Shown: piece by piece, positions 21,359 to 34,000 of the stretch
Numbering within the stretch: the first letter of the stretch is position 1
Layout of the letters: each line of letters opens with the position of its first letter
NCBI RefSeq assembly: GCF_037975245.1
Contig: NC_092580.1
Coordinates: 11,005,501 to 11,065,500 of the forward strand
Length of the DNA stretch: 60,000 nt
DNA from: Apostichopus japonicus
Lineage: Eukaryota > Echinodermata > Holothuroidea > Aspidochirotida > Stichopodidae
Direction of reading: 5' to 3'
Notes under the pieces: generated by a model
Database searches by the model: none
What the model saw: only the letters and a program-made list of their open reading frames with translations
Told to the model about the DNA's origin: nothing
Position numbers and translations under genes: made by a program

Positions 21359-22949
21359 CGAATATGCAAAAAGGATGTCAGCTCAGTGCATCTCTCGAAG
21401 AGCTATGGCGTACATGATGGAGACATTTTGAATCTTTTTGGACATCCTGATGATAGACTACATTGCAAATGGTACTAGGTTAAGTGGCAAACTAAAGTCT
21501 TATGAGAGGACAGTGGTTGAATCAACAATGACTAATTTATTGTATCTTGTTGGAAGTCATGAAGACCTGTGCCTCTGCTTCTTGTTGGATGCTGAAAAAT
21601 GGCATGCTGTACCTGTACACAAGAACATTTTGGTTTTCATTCGTGGTATTAAAAACTGCATCATATTCTGTAGTGATCTTGACCAAGCATTTCCTAAATT
21701 CTGCTCTTTTCTGACATTTTTCTTACAATTGTGGGTGGCTCCTCAACTACACTGTTCAGAATCGAGGACCTTCAGTGCTCTTGTGTGACTTAATTCCTCA
21801 AGAGCTGTGAGTTTGTATAAAAAGGAAATCCAAGCTTAAACTGTGCAGATTTGTAATTCCCAAACCTTTAGACTCTCAAGGAGAGCTATTAAAAAGTTGG
21901 AGACTTCATGGTTAATGCCCAAGCTGTGACATGACCTGGAGTATTGCTGGCCTTGTACAGTGGATTAGTTTGATCATGGAAAAGTGTTCTTCTGTACCTA
22001 CAGTGCAGTATATATTATACAGTATACTACTGGTAGTGCAGACCTTTATCCATCAACAGAAAAAAGTTTTGTCAAACTTTGTGTTTGATTGAAAGTGCTT
22101 TTATGCAATGGTAGCATCTTTTTCAGCTTCTCACTCAAAAGAAATCTTCCGTAATTTCCTGTTTTCAATTAATAACTTTTTTTTAAATGTAAAAAGCGTC
22201 TATTAAAGCAATTTGTGTGTGTGTGTGTGTGTGTGTGCATGTACTGAATGTGCACTGTTTTGAATACTGCGGACATGTTCATAGACAGTTGTTGCGGTCG
22301 TGGCGTGTTCACATTTTCTACGTCTTTGCTATAAAAATTGACACACTTGGGGTGACAAATTTTAAGTGCATTGTGGCCAGCAGGCATGATAGCTAGTTAT
22401 AGTAACAAACTCTCAAGTCCCATTCTATTTAATATTTCAATTTTCCTCTCGGACAACGGAAGCTCTGAAAACTACAGATCCCAGAAAGAGCACAAGCAAG
22501 CACAGGTTCCCCAAAGTTTGTCGCAAACAGATATTTGCGGATTGACTTGGTGAACATATGATCAGGAAGTGAGTTTAATACGGTCTGCAAGGAGATCGTG
22601 CGACCTGCCGTGTTTGGAGGTTTCAAACTACTGTAGGAAGTAATACTGTAGTTTACAGAAAGCAAAGTTCCATAAGCGATTGTTCGATAAACGATAGTAA
22701 GTAAATTATAAACAACGGTATTTCCCCTAAGTTGTATTGGCTCATTTCTAACTACAGTAATATAGATGGCTACTTCAAGTTTTGTGCTGGCACTATGAAG
22801 GCATATACGATTGTTTCATAAATTAGGGAACAAAACAGACAACGAACGTTGTTCCGAGTACAGTAGACTACGACTTTCTTCCTCATCTATACCAAAACTT
22901 GACCACAGTGCATGACAGAGAACTCTGATATATATATATTAATATATAT
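21359..22949. other. Intergenic, no gene seen
   Basis: AT-rich with a (GT)n microsatellite (~22214-22238) and a short (TA)n tract (~22930-22950). A 116-codon plus frame at 21438-21788 has no recognisable domain. Confidence 0.5.
22214..22238. repeat. (GT)n microsatellite
   Basis: Uninterrupted GT dinucleotides, about 12 repeats. Confidence 0.95.
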
Positions 22950-23850
22950 GTATAATTGAAAACGTATTAATGAGTTGGAAAATCAAGAACAGTGAAAAAA
23001 CTTTATATGCGAATCCCTAACCACTAGGCTATTGACGCTGATTGTATGTCCAGAGCCAGAAGTTCCAAACCGGTAAGGAAGGTTGTAATTCCACTGTAGG
23101 CGTTTGTCACCTGTATCGAACAATACTAGTTCTGTTTTGGTGACATTTGCCTTACTCTAGAGATCAAATATGATGCTAACCGAACTCGAAATCATTTGTG
23201 ATTCCTAAAGCCGGATCTCGAAAGAGATACTTTGAACAGACTTTATAAATGTTAATGAAATGGAGGTAAACGACAAAGGCAACTGAATATAATTGAAATT
23301 GTAATGAGTTGGAAAATCAAGAACAGTGAAAAAACTTCCAGCCTCCACCGGGATTCGAACCGGGCCTCCCGCTTTATATGTGGACACCCTAACCACTAGG
23401 CTATAGCTCGGATTGTATGTCCAGAGGTTAGAAACCGGTAAGGAAGGTCGTAATTCCAATGTAGGCGTTTGTCACCTGTATCCAACAATACTAGTTCTGT
23501 TTTTGGTGACATATTTTGCCTTACTCAAGAGATCAAACACAAACCGAACTTGAAATCATTAGTGATTCCTAAAGCCGGATCTCGAAGAGATACTTTGAAC
23601 GGACTTTATGTTAATGAAATGGAGGTAAACGACAAGGCAAATGAAGATATATAATTGAATCGTAATGAGTTGGAAAATCAAGAACAGTGCAAAAACTTCC
23701 AGCCTCCACCAGGATTCGAACCTGGACCTTCCGCTTTATATGCGGACACCCTAACCACTAGGCTATGGACGCTGATTGTATGTCCAGAGGTTCGAAACCG
23801 GTAAGGAAGGTCGTAATTCCACTGTAGGCGTTTGTCACCTGTATATATAT
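22950..23850 (-). repeat. Tandem tRNA-derived ~364-bp repeat, about 2.4 units, minus orientation
   Basis: The landmark CGGTAAGGAAGG recurs at 23071, 23436 and 23799 (spacing 365 and 363). Two units (~23340-23405 and ~23700-23766) contain, on the minus strand, a tRNA-like block with an A-box-like TAGCCTAGTGGTTAGGGTG, an anticodon-stem-like CCGC...GCGG and a B box GGTTCGAATCC. The first unit lacks most of the tRNA block. The array stops in a (TA)n tract (~23843-23852). The same unit in plus orientation lies at 42190-42710. Confidence 0.8.
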
Positions 23851-25020
23851 ATAGGTTGAGACTAGTGGAACACTAGTAGTTGTTACTAGAACTTACTAGT
23901 TTCACGCATTGAGTGATCATCATAAATATATATATATATATCACTGTATGCATTTAACATACAGAAAAAAAGATGACATATTGAGTTACTGATTATACAT
24001 GTCACTGGCACTTAATGACAATTTGTGATTCTGTGTTGTCACATGACAACATCTTACCTAATATGTGTTAGCATGTCTGTAAAGGCTATGTGTTTTGTGT
24101 TAGAAAAATTTACATTTTCTTCTGTATACTGAAAGATAAGCACATGTTGTATGTATTCTTGGGTTCCTCAATCCATAGTAACAATATGGAAATATCATAT
24201 ATTCATTATACAGTATCTATCATTGATTGAACTCCTTGACCGATTCATAAGAATGAATGCATAAATTTCTGAGCTGCTGCATATGGTTTGCACAGCCACA
24301 TGCTCTGAGTGCTACTAATACCAACATGATCAAGAGAATTCAAGACATCTCCTATTATCTCATATCACACCAATGTGCAACATAAATAGGAATCACTTTT
24401 TCAGTCTTTGCTCAGAAATCATGGTAGTTATTTTGTAGATATCCTTATTTAGAAATCATAATTTTAAAACCCTCACTTTTTACCGATAACTACAGTAACA
24501 CATTTATATTTATAAGACACTTTGCTATACGACCTGCATCTCACCCTACTGTATGCATATATCCATCATTTCTAGTTTTATTTGAACGGATCCGAGCCGT
24601 CTCTGAACAGCTCATTGCATGAGCACACTCAAATTTTACGGAAGTCGCTGGAAACACAGTCGCAACTGAAAATTCCATCAGTTGGAATGGGGATTTACTG
24701 TAACTTAGTATCAAATTTGACCCTTGGAAATCAGTGCAAGGAGCTGCATTAAAATTAAGTTTGCGTAGCTGGATACATCACCCCATAGCATTGATGCTGT
24801 TCCCTCCTGCCCCTCCCCCATGCCCCCTCACCTCGTCTCCATCAATTTATCCGACTATGTGTGGCCAATAGTGAAGTGAATTTATTGCAAGTACAGTACC
24901 TTACTGTACCTTGGACATAGTGATTGTGGAATATTCTCAATTCAAGTTGTCAAGCATCAAGAGCGGTTCTACGTAGTACTCTACAACTGTATCGTATAAT
25001 GTGTGATCGATTGCCTTTGC

Positions 25021-25112
25021 CTTCATTAGCATTGGTGATTCCCAAACACACTCAATAGTCAATGTACTTCATTAACATTGGTGATTCCCAAACACACTCA
25101 ATAGTGAATGTA
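25021..25112. repeat. 46-bp tandem duplication
   Basis: Two adjacent copies starting CTTCATTA at 25021 and 25067 share CATTGGTGATTCCCAAACAC and differ at two visible positions. Confidence 0.9.
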
Positions 25113-26466
25113 TTTAATGTTGTTAAAAAAAAACCCAGCATCAAGTTCACTTTGTAATAATGTGATTGTGGCACATTAAGCCATTGGGCAGCAGCTATCA
25201 CTGACATTACTAGTAAAAGCCTATTCTGGACTGTCGAACCCTACAGACAATTTTTCCATCATTTTGATCGAGTCACAACTCTTCTGAAAAATCGATTTCC
25301 GTTCTCAAGTCCTGTTCTGGTCCAGTACCCTTAATATTATACATGCAAGTACTTAACACTCTAACACAGGTTGAGATACAGTACACGTTGGATCTCGTGG
25401 TTTTGTCTTGATTAGCTATTAAGCCCAAAGCCAATTAGAAACAGAACTAATCAGCATACATGTACTTTGTACCTTTCACACTCTCCTTCCCTCCAGTAGA
25501 TCCTGCATTCTTGAATGCTGCCTCACTACACTTGAATTTCCCCCTGTTTAATGACGTGGTCTTGTACTCTGGGTTTTCTTACAAATCCAGTCAGCTGTAT
25601 TGAAATAATGATCACGACTCGAGTGAGCATTTATCCAAAATACTAATTGTCGTGAAGGTCTAAAATTTGTCACACACTTTTTTTTATTTTATTTTTTTAT
25701 GTCTTCCGATTTGGGGTGGGATACATGGTAGATGTCTTATACTCTCTTAAAGTATGAAGTGGTTTTCATTTCAATAGTTCTTCCCCCCGTGATTATAATG
25801 GAACTGTCGTAGTAGTTTCTACTGGTCCCTATTACACACTGAGATATCTGTATATAAAATGACTTGGGTTTTTTGGAAGGTGATATTTCACATGCAATGT
25901 ATGGAAAGGCTTTAGCTAGCAAGGAGAACACAGTTAGTGCAGTGCAGTATTAACTTGTGCAATAAAAAGAAAAGAAAAAAATCTGTCAGTGTTAGTAAAT
26001 GATAAACTCATTGAATATTCTTCAAGAATTTAAGAACAAGGAAAGGCAGGTCTCTGCAAGGAATTTTTATCTCCTATTTTGATTTACCTCTATAAGGATG
26101 GAATTATTTTTTAGACTTACTGCACTATGATTTGACATTTTTGGAAATCATCCACACATGGTAATATATATATCCTTTTGTGTCATTTCTTATATAAATT
26201 GTTGTTGTTCAAATTCTGTGGCGGATAAGATATATTATAAGTTAGATTAAGATTAAATACAACAGATTGTTATGGTTTCATTTCTTTCTTTTTTCTTCTT
26301 TCTGTGAATTTTCTTTTTATTAAGATATGAGAAGGTTTTATCAGTACTGTTTTGGTTCTCATTTCTTATTTAATTTTTCGTTCATATTTTTTCTTTTCTT
26401 CTTTCTGTGAGTTGCTTTTTTTAACATAAATATCATTCATTCTTTATAATTGTAGTACTGTGTAAT

Positions 26467-26494
26467 CAGGGAGTTGTTATGGAACAACTCCCTG
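26467..26494. repeat. Perfect 12-bp hairpin
   Basis: CAGGGAGTTGTT, loop ATGG, AACAACTCCCTG. The same arm recurs as a loopless palindrome at 52333-52356. Confidence 0.9.
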
Positions 26495-29400
26495 GTGTAA
26501 TTTTCTGTATGCAGTCTGTAGAAAACTGCAAGAAGCAACCAAGCTTAGATACAGTATACTACTTTATATGTATCGTGGTAAAATTGATGCTTAGTTAATC
26601 ACACATGGGAAACTGGTGTAACTTGTCGCAAGAAATTATTGAGGGGTAGTGAAGTGGTATACATGTATTAGTACAAAATTAACCTTGTGGCAGTTGACTG
26701 GAGGGGTTGATGCAGTGTCAGTTGACCAGAGGGTTTGATGGGGGTTGTGTCTGCTGTTGACCAGTGCAATTAATCTTCCCTCCCCCTCCTTAATAATTTA
26801 GTAAATAAGAAAATAACAACCAGCTACCTGTGTGTTCAAATAAATTACAAGAACAGCTGATACTAACTGTTAACAAGCATCTTGTTTTTAGATATTTTTA
26901 AGCCATTCCCATAAAGCCCTATGTAGCATTGAAACGTTCTTAGCTTAGTAAGCTTACTGACCCCATCTTTTCTCCTTCGTCATCTTGGCGACCCTTTGGT
27001 GGCAAATGGGGGTGGTCCGGGAAAGAGTGATCTACGGGGAGGAGGAGGTATGCCCCTTCCCCTCTGAGAAATGTTCATATGATTAAGGGTGCTAGTGATG
27101 CTAGTTTTACAAGTATTTCGTTATTTATTTAGTTATTTACAATATGTTTTGCAAAATGTTTCCACTTTTTGAAGCACAATTTATTTACGTCATTCTTGCT
27201 TCCAAATTGTTTTAGCGTCCTCAATTAGTATTTTTTTTCTAATACCAGGGCATGCAGTACAGTAATTGGATATTTACAATATGTACAGTAGTAGATGGTT
27301 ACTTTACTGCTCCTAAATGCACATTATTAAAACAGCCAATTCAACACAAAACTTAATTTATGTTTGACACATTTTCACTGAATGCTTTACCGGTATATAA
27401 TTTTAATTTGTGAAGCTTCAAACTTTTCTGCCTCCAATTTAAGAATCCTTACAGTGCAGCTTTGGTGAACTGAGTTAAATTCTGAAAGATGGTACCCTCT
27501 CTACAGTAGATATTTTCAGCAAATGAAGGTTAATTAGGGAGTAATTAAAAGACATTTGATTTTATTTTTGGACATTTCTTCCCCTAGACACTTTTTCATT
27601 TTAGTACTAACTACTGTACCTGCATTACTAATTAATTATATAAGACAAAGTTGGGGAAGGGGGCTCTGTAGATTGTGGTGTTTTTATATTTTTTCTTTGG
27701 ATCTGTGGTCTGTTTGAATTTTGCATACAGTACTGTATATATAATACTGACATTAGTACTGTATGTAACATGTCTACAGTAATGTAGGTGACAATTTTTG
27801 TTTTCAGAATGAAATTTTGTTGCTTCTGATAACAGAGGTACACAAGCTTGTGGGAGCTCTTATTGTGATCAATTGTCTTTTGAAGAATAGTTGTTGTTCA
27901 GGTGAACAGAAAATGAGCAAACACAAAGTGTCACTTGAAGGAGGGTAGGTGTACCAAGTTCATATTGGACAGTTTAGTGTTGAATACGGCACTTAATACA
28001 GGTAGGACCACTAACTGTTCCTTCACCGTGGAGAAGGAGTGTTTGACATAAATTAGTGTTTAGGAAAAACTTGGCGATGATCGCCGCCCCCCAGGTGCAA
28101 TCGACCGGTGTTAGGATGCTTGTCATGAGCACTTTCTCACAATTGTGTTAATACTTTGATTTAGAGATCTGTAAGCTGTAAACATATTAATGTACAGTAT
28201 GTTGGGACCCATTTGACATCCACCTCTGTAGAAATGCTGGAGACAACCTTTCCATTATAACTTTTCATCTCAGTATTTACTGCAAATACTGTAAGTGTTG
28301 ATGAAGTACATTCTGTACACAGTGTATGTACACAGTGTGTTTTTTTTAAAATAAAAATTGGTGTTCACCTGATGTTCAGAATGTTTTAATATTTGAAGTT
28401 ATAGCAAGACATAAAAATAGAGCGGTTCAACGTGTTAAAAGTATTGAACCTGTAAGGGTTTTCAATATTAATCAAACTTGACAAAGAATAGAAGAATACA
28501 GCAAAGGTTTCCAGGCAAACATTTGTGGTGGACGGCTTGGGGTGGGGAGGGGAGGGTGGAAGGAAACTGCTTAGTTGATTTCATAATTAGCATAATTTTA
28601 TGTAGTCTGCAGACAATGAGAAAGTTTGCTGCAATGTTGTCCACAAACAACTTTTAAAAAAAGCAGCTTTCATGTTCATATTTGTCTTCCTGTTATTATT
28701 TCATTGACAGCCATGTAGGCTGCTACTGTGGTTAAGGACATTTCTCATTAACATATCCTGCCCCCCCCTTCCCCCCATCCCATCTCCTCACCCCTGCATA
28801 ATTAAACTCTCCTTTAATAACGCCTGGGATAATTAATGTAGCGAGAGAGAACATCCTACAAAATACTTTGAAAACATATTGCATCATTATCTACTTTATA
28901 ATGTCAAACAACATTAAATTTGTATCGATTTCTTTTTTACATTAACACTGTACAGTACGTCAGAGATTACTTATGGTACAGTAGAAGTAACCATTTTTAG
29001 CTTATGGCGATGCCAGTTATCTGTTTTTGTTTTACGTTATAAAAATAGAAACCAAAACCGTGTTTAGGCGAAATCGAAACAAACTGACATTCCAAACTGT
29101 ACCGTAAGTAGGTTTTGTATATTTGTTATTATTACAAGTTTACAAACTTGTTTTCCTTGGGATCAAAGTTCTGTCAGGCGATGCCAACAGATAAGAACTT
29201 GCTAATAGTAACCTATGAATATGACATTATTTGATCTCCAATAACTGCATACTTCTACAGTTATAATTTATTTGTTTTCACTGATATCTCTCAGGCTGGT
29301 TAATCACTGTTGTCCTTCCCGTATGTGTATTTCTGTGTATAGAGTGGTTTATTCGTAGCATTTATTAAACTTGTACGGAAATATATATATAAACAGTGGA

Positions 29401-30772
29401 ACAGTGGAGAACAAAATGAATGAAACTACATTAAATATAGGGGTTGCCAACCTTATGATTTCAGAGTAAACTCACAGACATTATCAGCACTGCAGGGAAG
29501 CCCCTTAGCCCACCCCCTTCCCCATGGTTGGGGCTGGGTGTAGACAATTTTTGGGTGTAATAACATCTCTACAGTATGATGGATACGATTTTCTGGACGT
29601 CTGCAATACTTACCCTCGTCACCTCGGCATAAAAAGCAGACCATTACGAGTCGGGAAACACCGTACAGTAGCAGTATTGTACGGGTACCATTACTAGCAA
29701 CTCCATTTGTAAAGACAATCATTGTGACCTTTCCGTGCTAGCGTCATGCTCGTATGTTCGACGTCCCTCAACCGCTGGTTTCCAAATGTGAGCAAGGCCT
29801 AACAAAATGGTGTATTTAGTTGAAACAATATTCATGTAAAATTGATCGCATGTAGACGACTTACTAGAGTTTCCCCCGAGTGAATGTACTGGAATATCAG
29901 TAAATTATTTTATAAATGTCATCAAGAGTAATGCTCAATATCTCATAGCCTTGAAACTCTTTTGTTCATCACCTGACACTACCCAAACTGAAAAAAAAAA
30001 AATTAACCTTTTTGTGTTTAACTTCTTCATTATTTTGAATACTTGTGTAGTCAAGCTACAGTAAGCTAACCCACTAAGTACATTGTCAATGGATTGTAGT
30101 AATTGAATAGCAGAGAGAAAATAAATTTACCGAAAAATCAAGACAATTTGCTTGAATAATAGGAAGAACCTACAATAGATGTACCAAGTGGGCTAGCTAC
30201 AGTATGTTAGCAACTGACTGTCGTGAAAACAGAAACATGGCAAGGCATGTTTAATACTGGAAATACAGCAGTGTTGACTGTTGAAGCATCTCAACATGTT
30301 CATGAATATATAGTTGCTTCATACATTTGATATGATGATGAATTTCTTTTTATTTTAACCAAATTTTAACCTAACGATTGCAGTTGATCACCTGCCTTGG
30401 GTTTGATTATGTTTTATTGTGAAATTAATGTTGCTCAGATGGGTTTTTTTTTTTTATCATGTTACTGGCAAGGCGTTCAGTGTACAAAATCACAGTCCCA
30501 ATCGAGCCAGAAATTTTCAAAACCTTGAATGCATTGCTGTCGCCTTAAAGTAATATTGTGACTAAATTCACGCTAACAATCTGTATTTTTCATGTTATTT
30601 TAATGTCAATCATGACAATTGTTTTCTTATTATTAAACCAAAATTAACATACAAGCTGCTTCAGATGCATTGTACAGTATGAGCGTAGTTTAGAACTAGT
30701 TTTCCTCGCTGCGTTTTTGGTTCTTACAATTCATTTTTTTCTTCTCCTATTTTTACCCCCTCTTAAATCTAG

Positions 30773-31010
30773 GCGCTTACAACTGTTGCAGACGAAACCA
30801 CCAGCTTCCCAACAAGCGCTGTTCCTGATCTGTCTGGGTTCGAGGAACGGTTAAATTTAACCATGTCAGGGGAAGATGACAATGCACTTACCACAACAGA
30901 TGTCTACATTGGATTCTCACTAGCTGTCAGTTCAACCATCTTCATCGGGACCAGTTCTATCGTCAAGAAGAAGGCCCTCATCAAAATATCGACTTATGCA
31001 AAACGAGCAG
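30773..31010 (+). CDS. NIPA exon with start codon and first membrane segment
   Basis: Acceptor TCTAG (ends 30772), donor CAG|GTAACT (after 31010). I prefer ATG 30863 because the residues after it align with family N-termini. The frame is also open for the 30 codons back to the acceptor and contains an N-L-T glycosylation-type triplet just before the Met. An upstream exon adding an extracellular N-terminal tail, as in NIPA-like proteins, is therefore possible. Ends with 1 nt of a Gly codon. Confidence 0.85.
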
Positions 31011-34000
31011 GTAACTATGGCGACAGTCCTTTTTTATGTGTAAAAGTAAGTTGGCCTGACGTTTCGAACCTAGCAGGATCTTCTTCAAAGGCTGAATGAC
31101 AAGTAACAGTAACAGAAGGGACAAAAACATGCACATAATACAGACAGGTTAATGAGCATGGTGAACACAAAGAGATAGATGTAAGGGGATTAGTGGACAA
31201 GGGATGGAGAGAAGAAAGAAAGAAACCAACAGGGGAAGAGGAGAAGTTAGGCCAATTCAGTCAGAGACAGAAGTCGAACCAGTATTTATACGAATGAAAA
31301 ATCAGCTCACCAGTGTTAAAAAAAATCATATCGTGGACTTTTTGATCGGTTAAAATTTCAAGGTTGTTGTGATAAAATGAAAATAATGGAGGTGCTTTTT
31401 TTTACAGCTTTGATGATCAGCCTACAGTACACCATTATGTATTTTCAAGGTTTTTTTTGGGGGGGGGGCTGTTGGTAATTTGTTTTTTACTTCTTGTGAC
31501 CTTTAACATGTGGTTTAGTAATTAATGCTGACAAGACGTGTCTAATCGACAGACTTGTCGCAAAGGTGTCAAATAGTTGGCAAAAAAAAAAAACAAAGAA
31601 CTGATTCCAATCGGTTCTAGACATCATCTTCACAATATTAATAATCAGTGCACGGATAAACAATCCTTGTAAATTTAACTGGACTTAACAAGCTAATGAA
31701 CTACGCCCATTGCTATTTTTAGCAATGTAGCTGAATATTGGATTGATCTCAGATCGGTGTCACACTTTGATACCCATGGATGGATTACACCTATACATAT
31801 AACTGCACAGTTGACTTCAATTTGCTTACAAGATCAGGACTTATCCAGAGGTCTGTAATTATATCAGACAATACTGGTACTCCGATCTTCAAGCTAACCA
31901 GGACGTAAGGTGACGGGATCGTCTAGCATGTTTGCATAAAACTACAGTTACACGGTGATTGTTTTCATTGAGGAGATCCTTGTATATTCTACTTATGTGT
32001 GACGATGTATGTAAACTGTATCGAGTCCAAAGACAGATCTCAGGCGAATATAAAGCAATTGCGTTATCTGTCGAGTGTTTAGAATCGTAGATGTCTATTA
32101 CAGTACTGTACATGGGTGTGAAGCAAATTGTACTGAACAATAACAGGTATGTCAGTATGCTGACAGAACTTAGTATGTACAGTAGGGATGACCATAAAAT
32201 GCTACAGTATGTAGGTAGTACTCACTGTAAGGAATAATTTATCCGGTCTCGCATAGCAAAAAATTAGTGTTTACACAGGTCCAAAAACCGAGAACCGGGT
32301 ACACGAGGGCTGTTAGCCGTCGCGTATCTGGGTACCCGGAACAAAATTTTTTACCTTCGTGTATCGCGATTATCAAGAAATTACATATTGGATGCTATAA
32401 TAAATGAATTATAGTCTGAGTCTCCATTGACAATGTTTTCATGTTCAAATATGTAGGTGTAAGATATGGTATTAAACCTTCCTCAATAGTATCTGCTTTT
32501 GTTTTTTTCATTAACTTGTTAATAACTTCATATAATTAACATCACTACTAACATCGCACTGCCACCGCTGCCTATGCTTGCTCTCCACCTCTATTGGATC
32601 AGACCATATAAATATCCAATTTAGCTCTTAAACAGTTTTTACTACTACTATCTATTACACAGGCCCAGGGTTCGCATTTAATAGCCGCGAGATTGCGAGA
32701 TTCGCGCAATTTGATCTCATTTGGAATAAACGTTTAGTAAAAAGCCACTTGCGATTATTATTTTTTAGTTATCCTGTCTATAATCCATTAGTAACATCTC
32801 GTATACTTCCTTGTCAGTCTTTCCTTGAACTATGAAATAAACGAATGAATAAATAATAATTGTGAGAATTCTTTCAATTTTTTCATCAAAATCACACTTT
32901 GCGTAGGATTCGGGTAATAAATTAGGAACCGGGTAGTATCGCGTCGGGCGGGTACCCAGATACCCTGTGCGAACACTTCAATAAATGTTATACAAAATGG
33001 TCAGATCGCTACAGTGTATTAGAAACTTTGCAAATATATATAGGTCAGTTTTATACACATACTGTAGGAACCATAGTGTTTTGGGTAGAGAAAGCTTCAG
33101 AAAGCTGCTATATATATATGTCAAAATTTGAATGCTAAATTTTTTCCCTGTATTCATTACACCTGTGTAATATCGCTAGTATTAGAACCACTGCGCGTGT
33201 TATTCCTACAGTATATAGTATAGTAATGTAGTACAGATTTCTAATGAGAAACGCACTGTTACTAACTACATAATGTGTGTGCATGTGTGTGTGCAAACAG
33301 AGCGAGAGAGCTTTAGGAACACATTGTTTAATGGTTAAGACACCTTTTTTTTACTTCTTCTGATTGGGGCAAAGTTTGTCATAAACACACCAAGAACTTT
33401 TACAAGGTTGAAATTTACTCAAAATATACAAGTAGTATCAGCGTATGGTTTTGTGAATGATGCATGCTTCCATAATGCAAATGAGAACTTCAGAATGTGT
33501 GACCCATGTCCTTGAAATTGACAAATGATTCTTTTGTTATTGTATCGTACAATGCAGACCTTCACAGGAACATGTTTTGATTTCAGCAGTGTTATTAAAG
33601 TCACTTCATAAATATATATATATGCCCTGGAAGCATTATGGAAGTTTTTTTAAAATGAGGGTGTGAATGTGTGAATTTGTTCACCATAGACACTGCCAAT
33701 TGTCTGAATCCTCAATGGGTGTCTACTGTTTGTTTTGTTTTTTTGGCAAGGGGGGGGGGGGGTTCCAGGGAAACCATTGGTGGTGTTCATTTCCATGTCA
33801 TATTGTTGATATATGCATGAGAAAGTCTTTGACAATATGTGAGGTAGAAGCCAAATATATCGCAAAAACACCACCCCTTGTGGCATACTTCAATAAATTT
33901 CCTTCCTTAGTTCATAAGGATTTGAAAACACAAATATCAGGAGGGGGAGGTGGGGAGGGAGGGGTTGATTGGGTGTAGGGGAAACAAAGGGGTGTTTAGG

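Larger units (their letters stand above)
23851..30772. other. Intergenic, no gene supported
   Basis: AT-rich with many T runs. It contains (TA)n at 23925-23941, a 46-bp tandem duplication (25021-25112), a perfect hairpin (26467-26494), a decayed G/C-rich repeat (~26985-27240) related to 49975-50325, and C/G homopolymers (28085-28092, 28762-28780). The 3' part presumably includes the upstream region of the NIPA gene, and an additional 5' exon could be hidden here. Confidence 0.45.

Noticed and set aside
23340-23405. Functional tRNA gene on the minus strand
   Set aside because: A and B boxes are present, but acceptor and T stems do not pair properly and the block recurs within a 364-bp repeat, so it is a tRNA-derived repeat.
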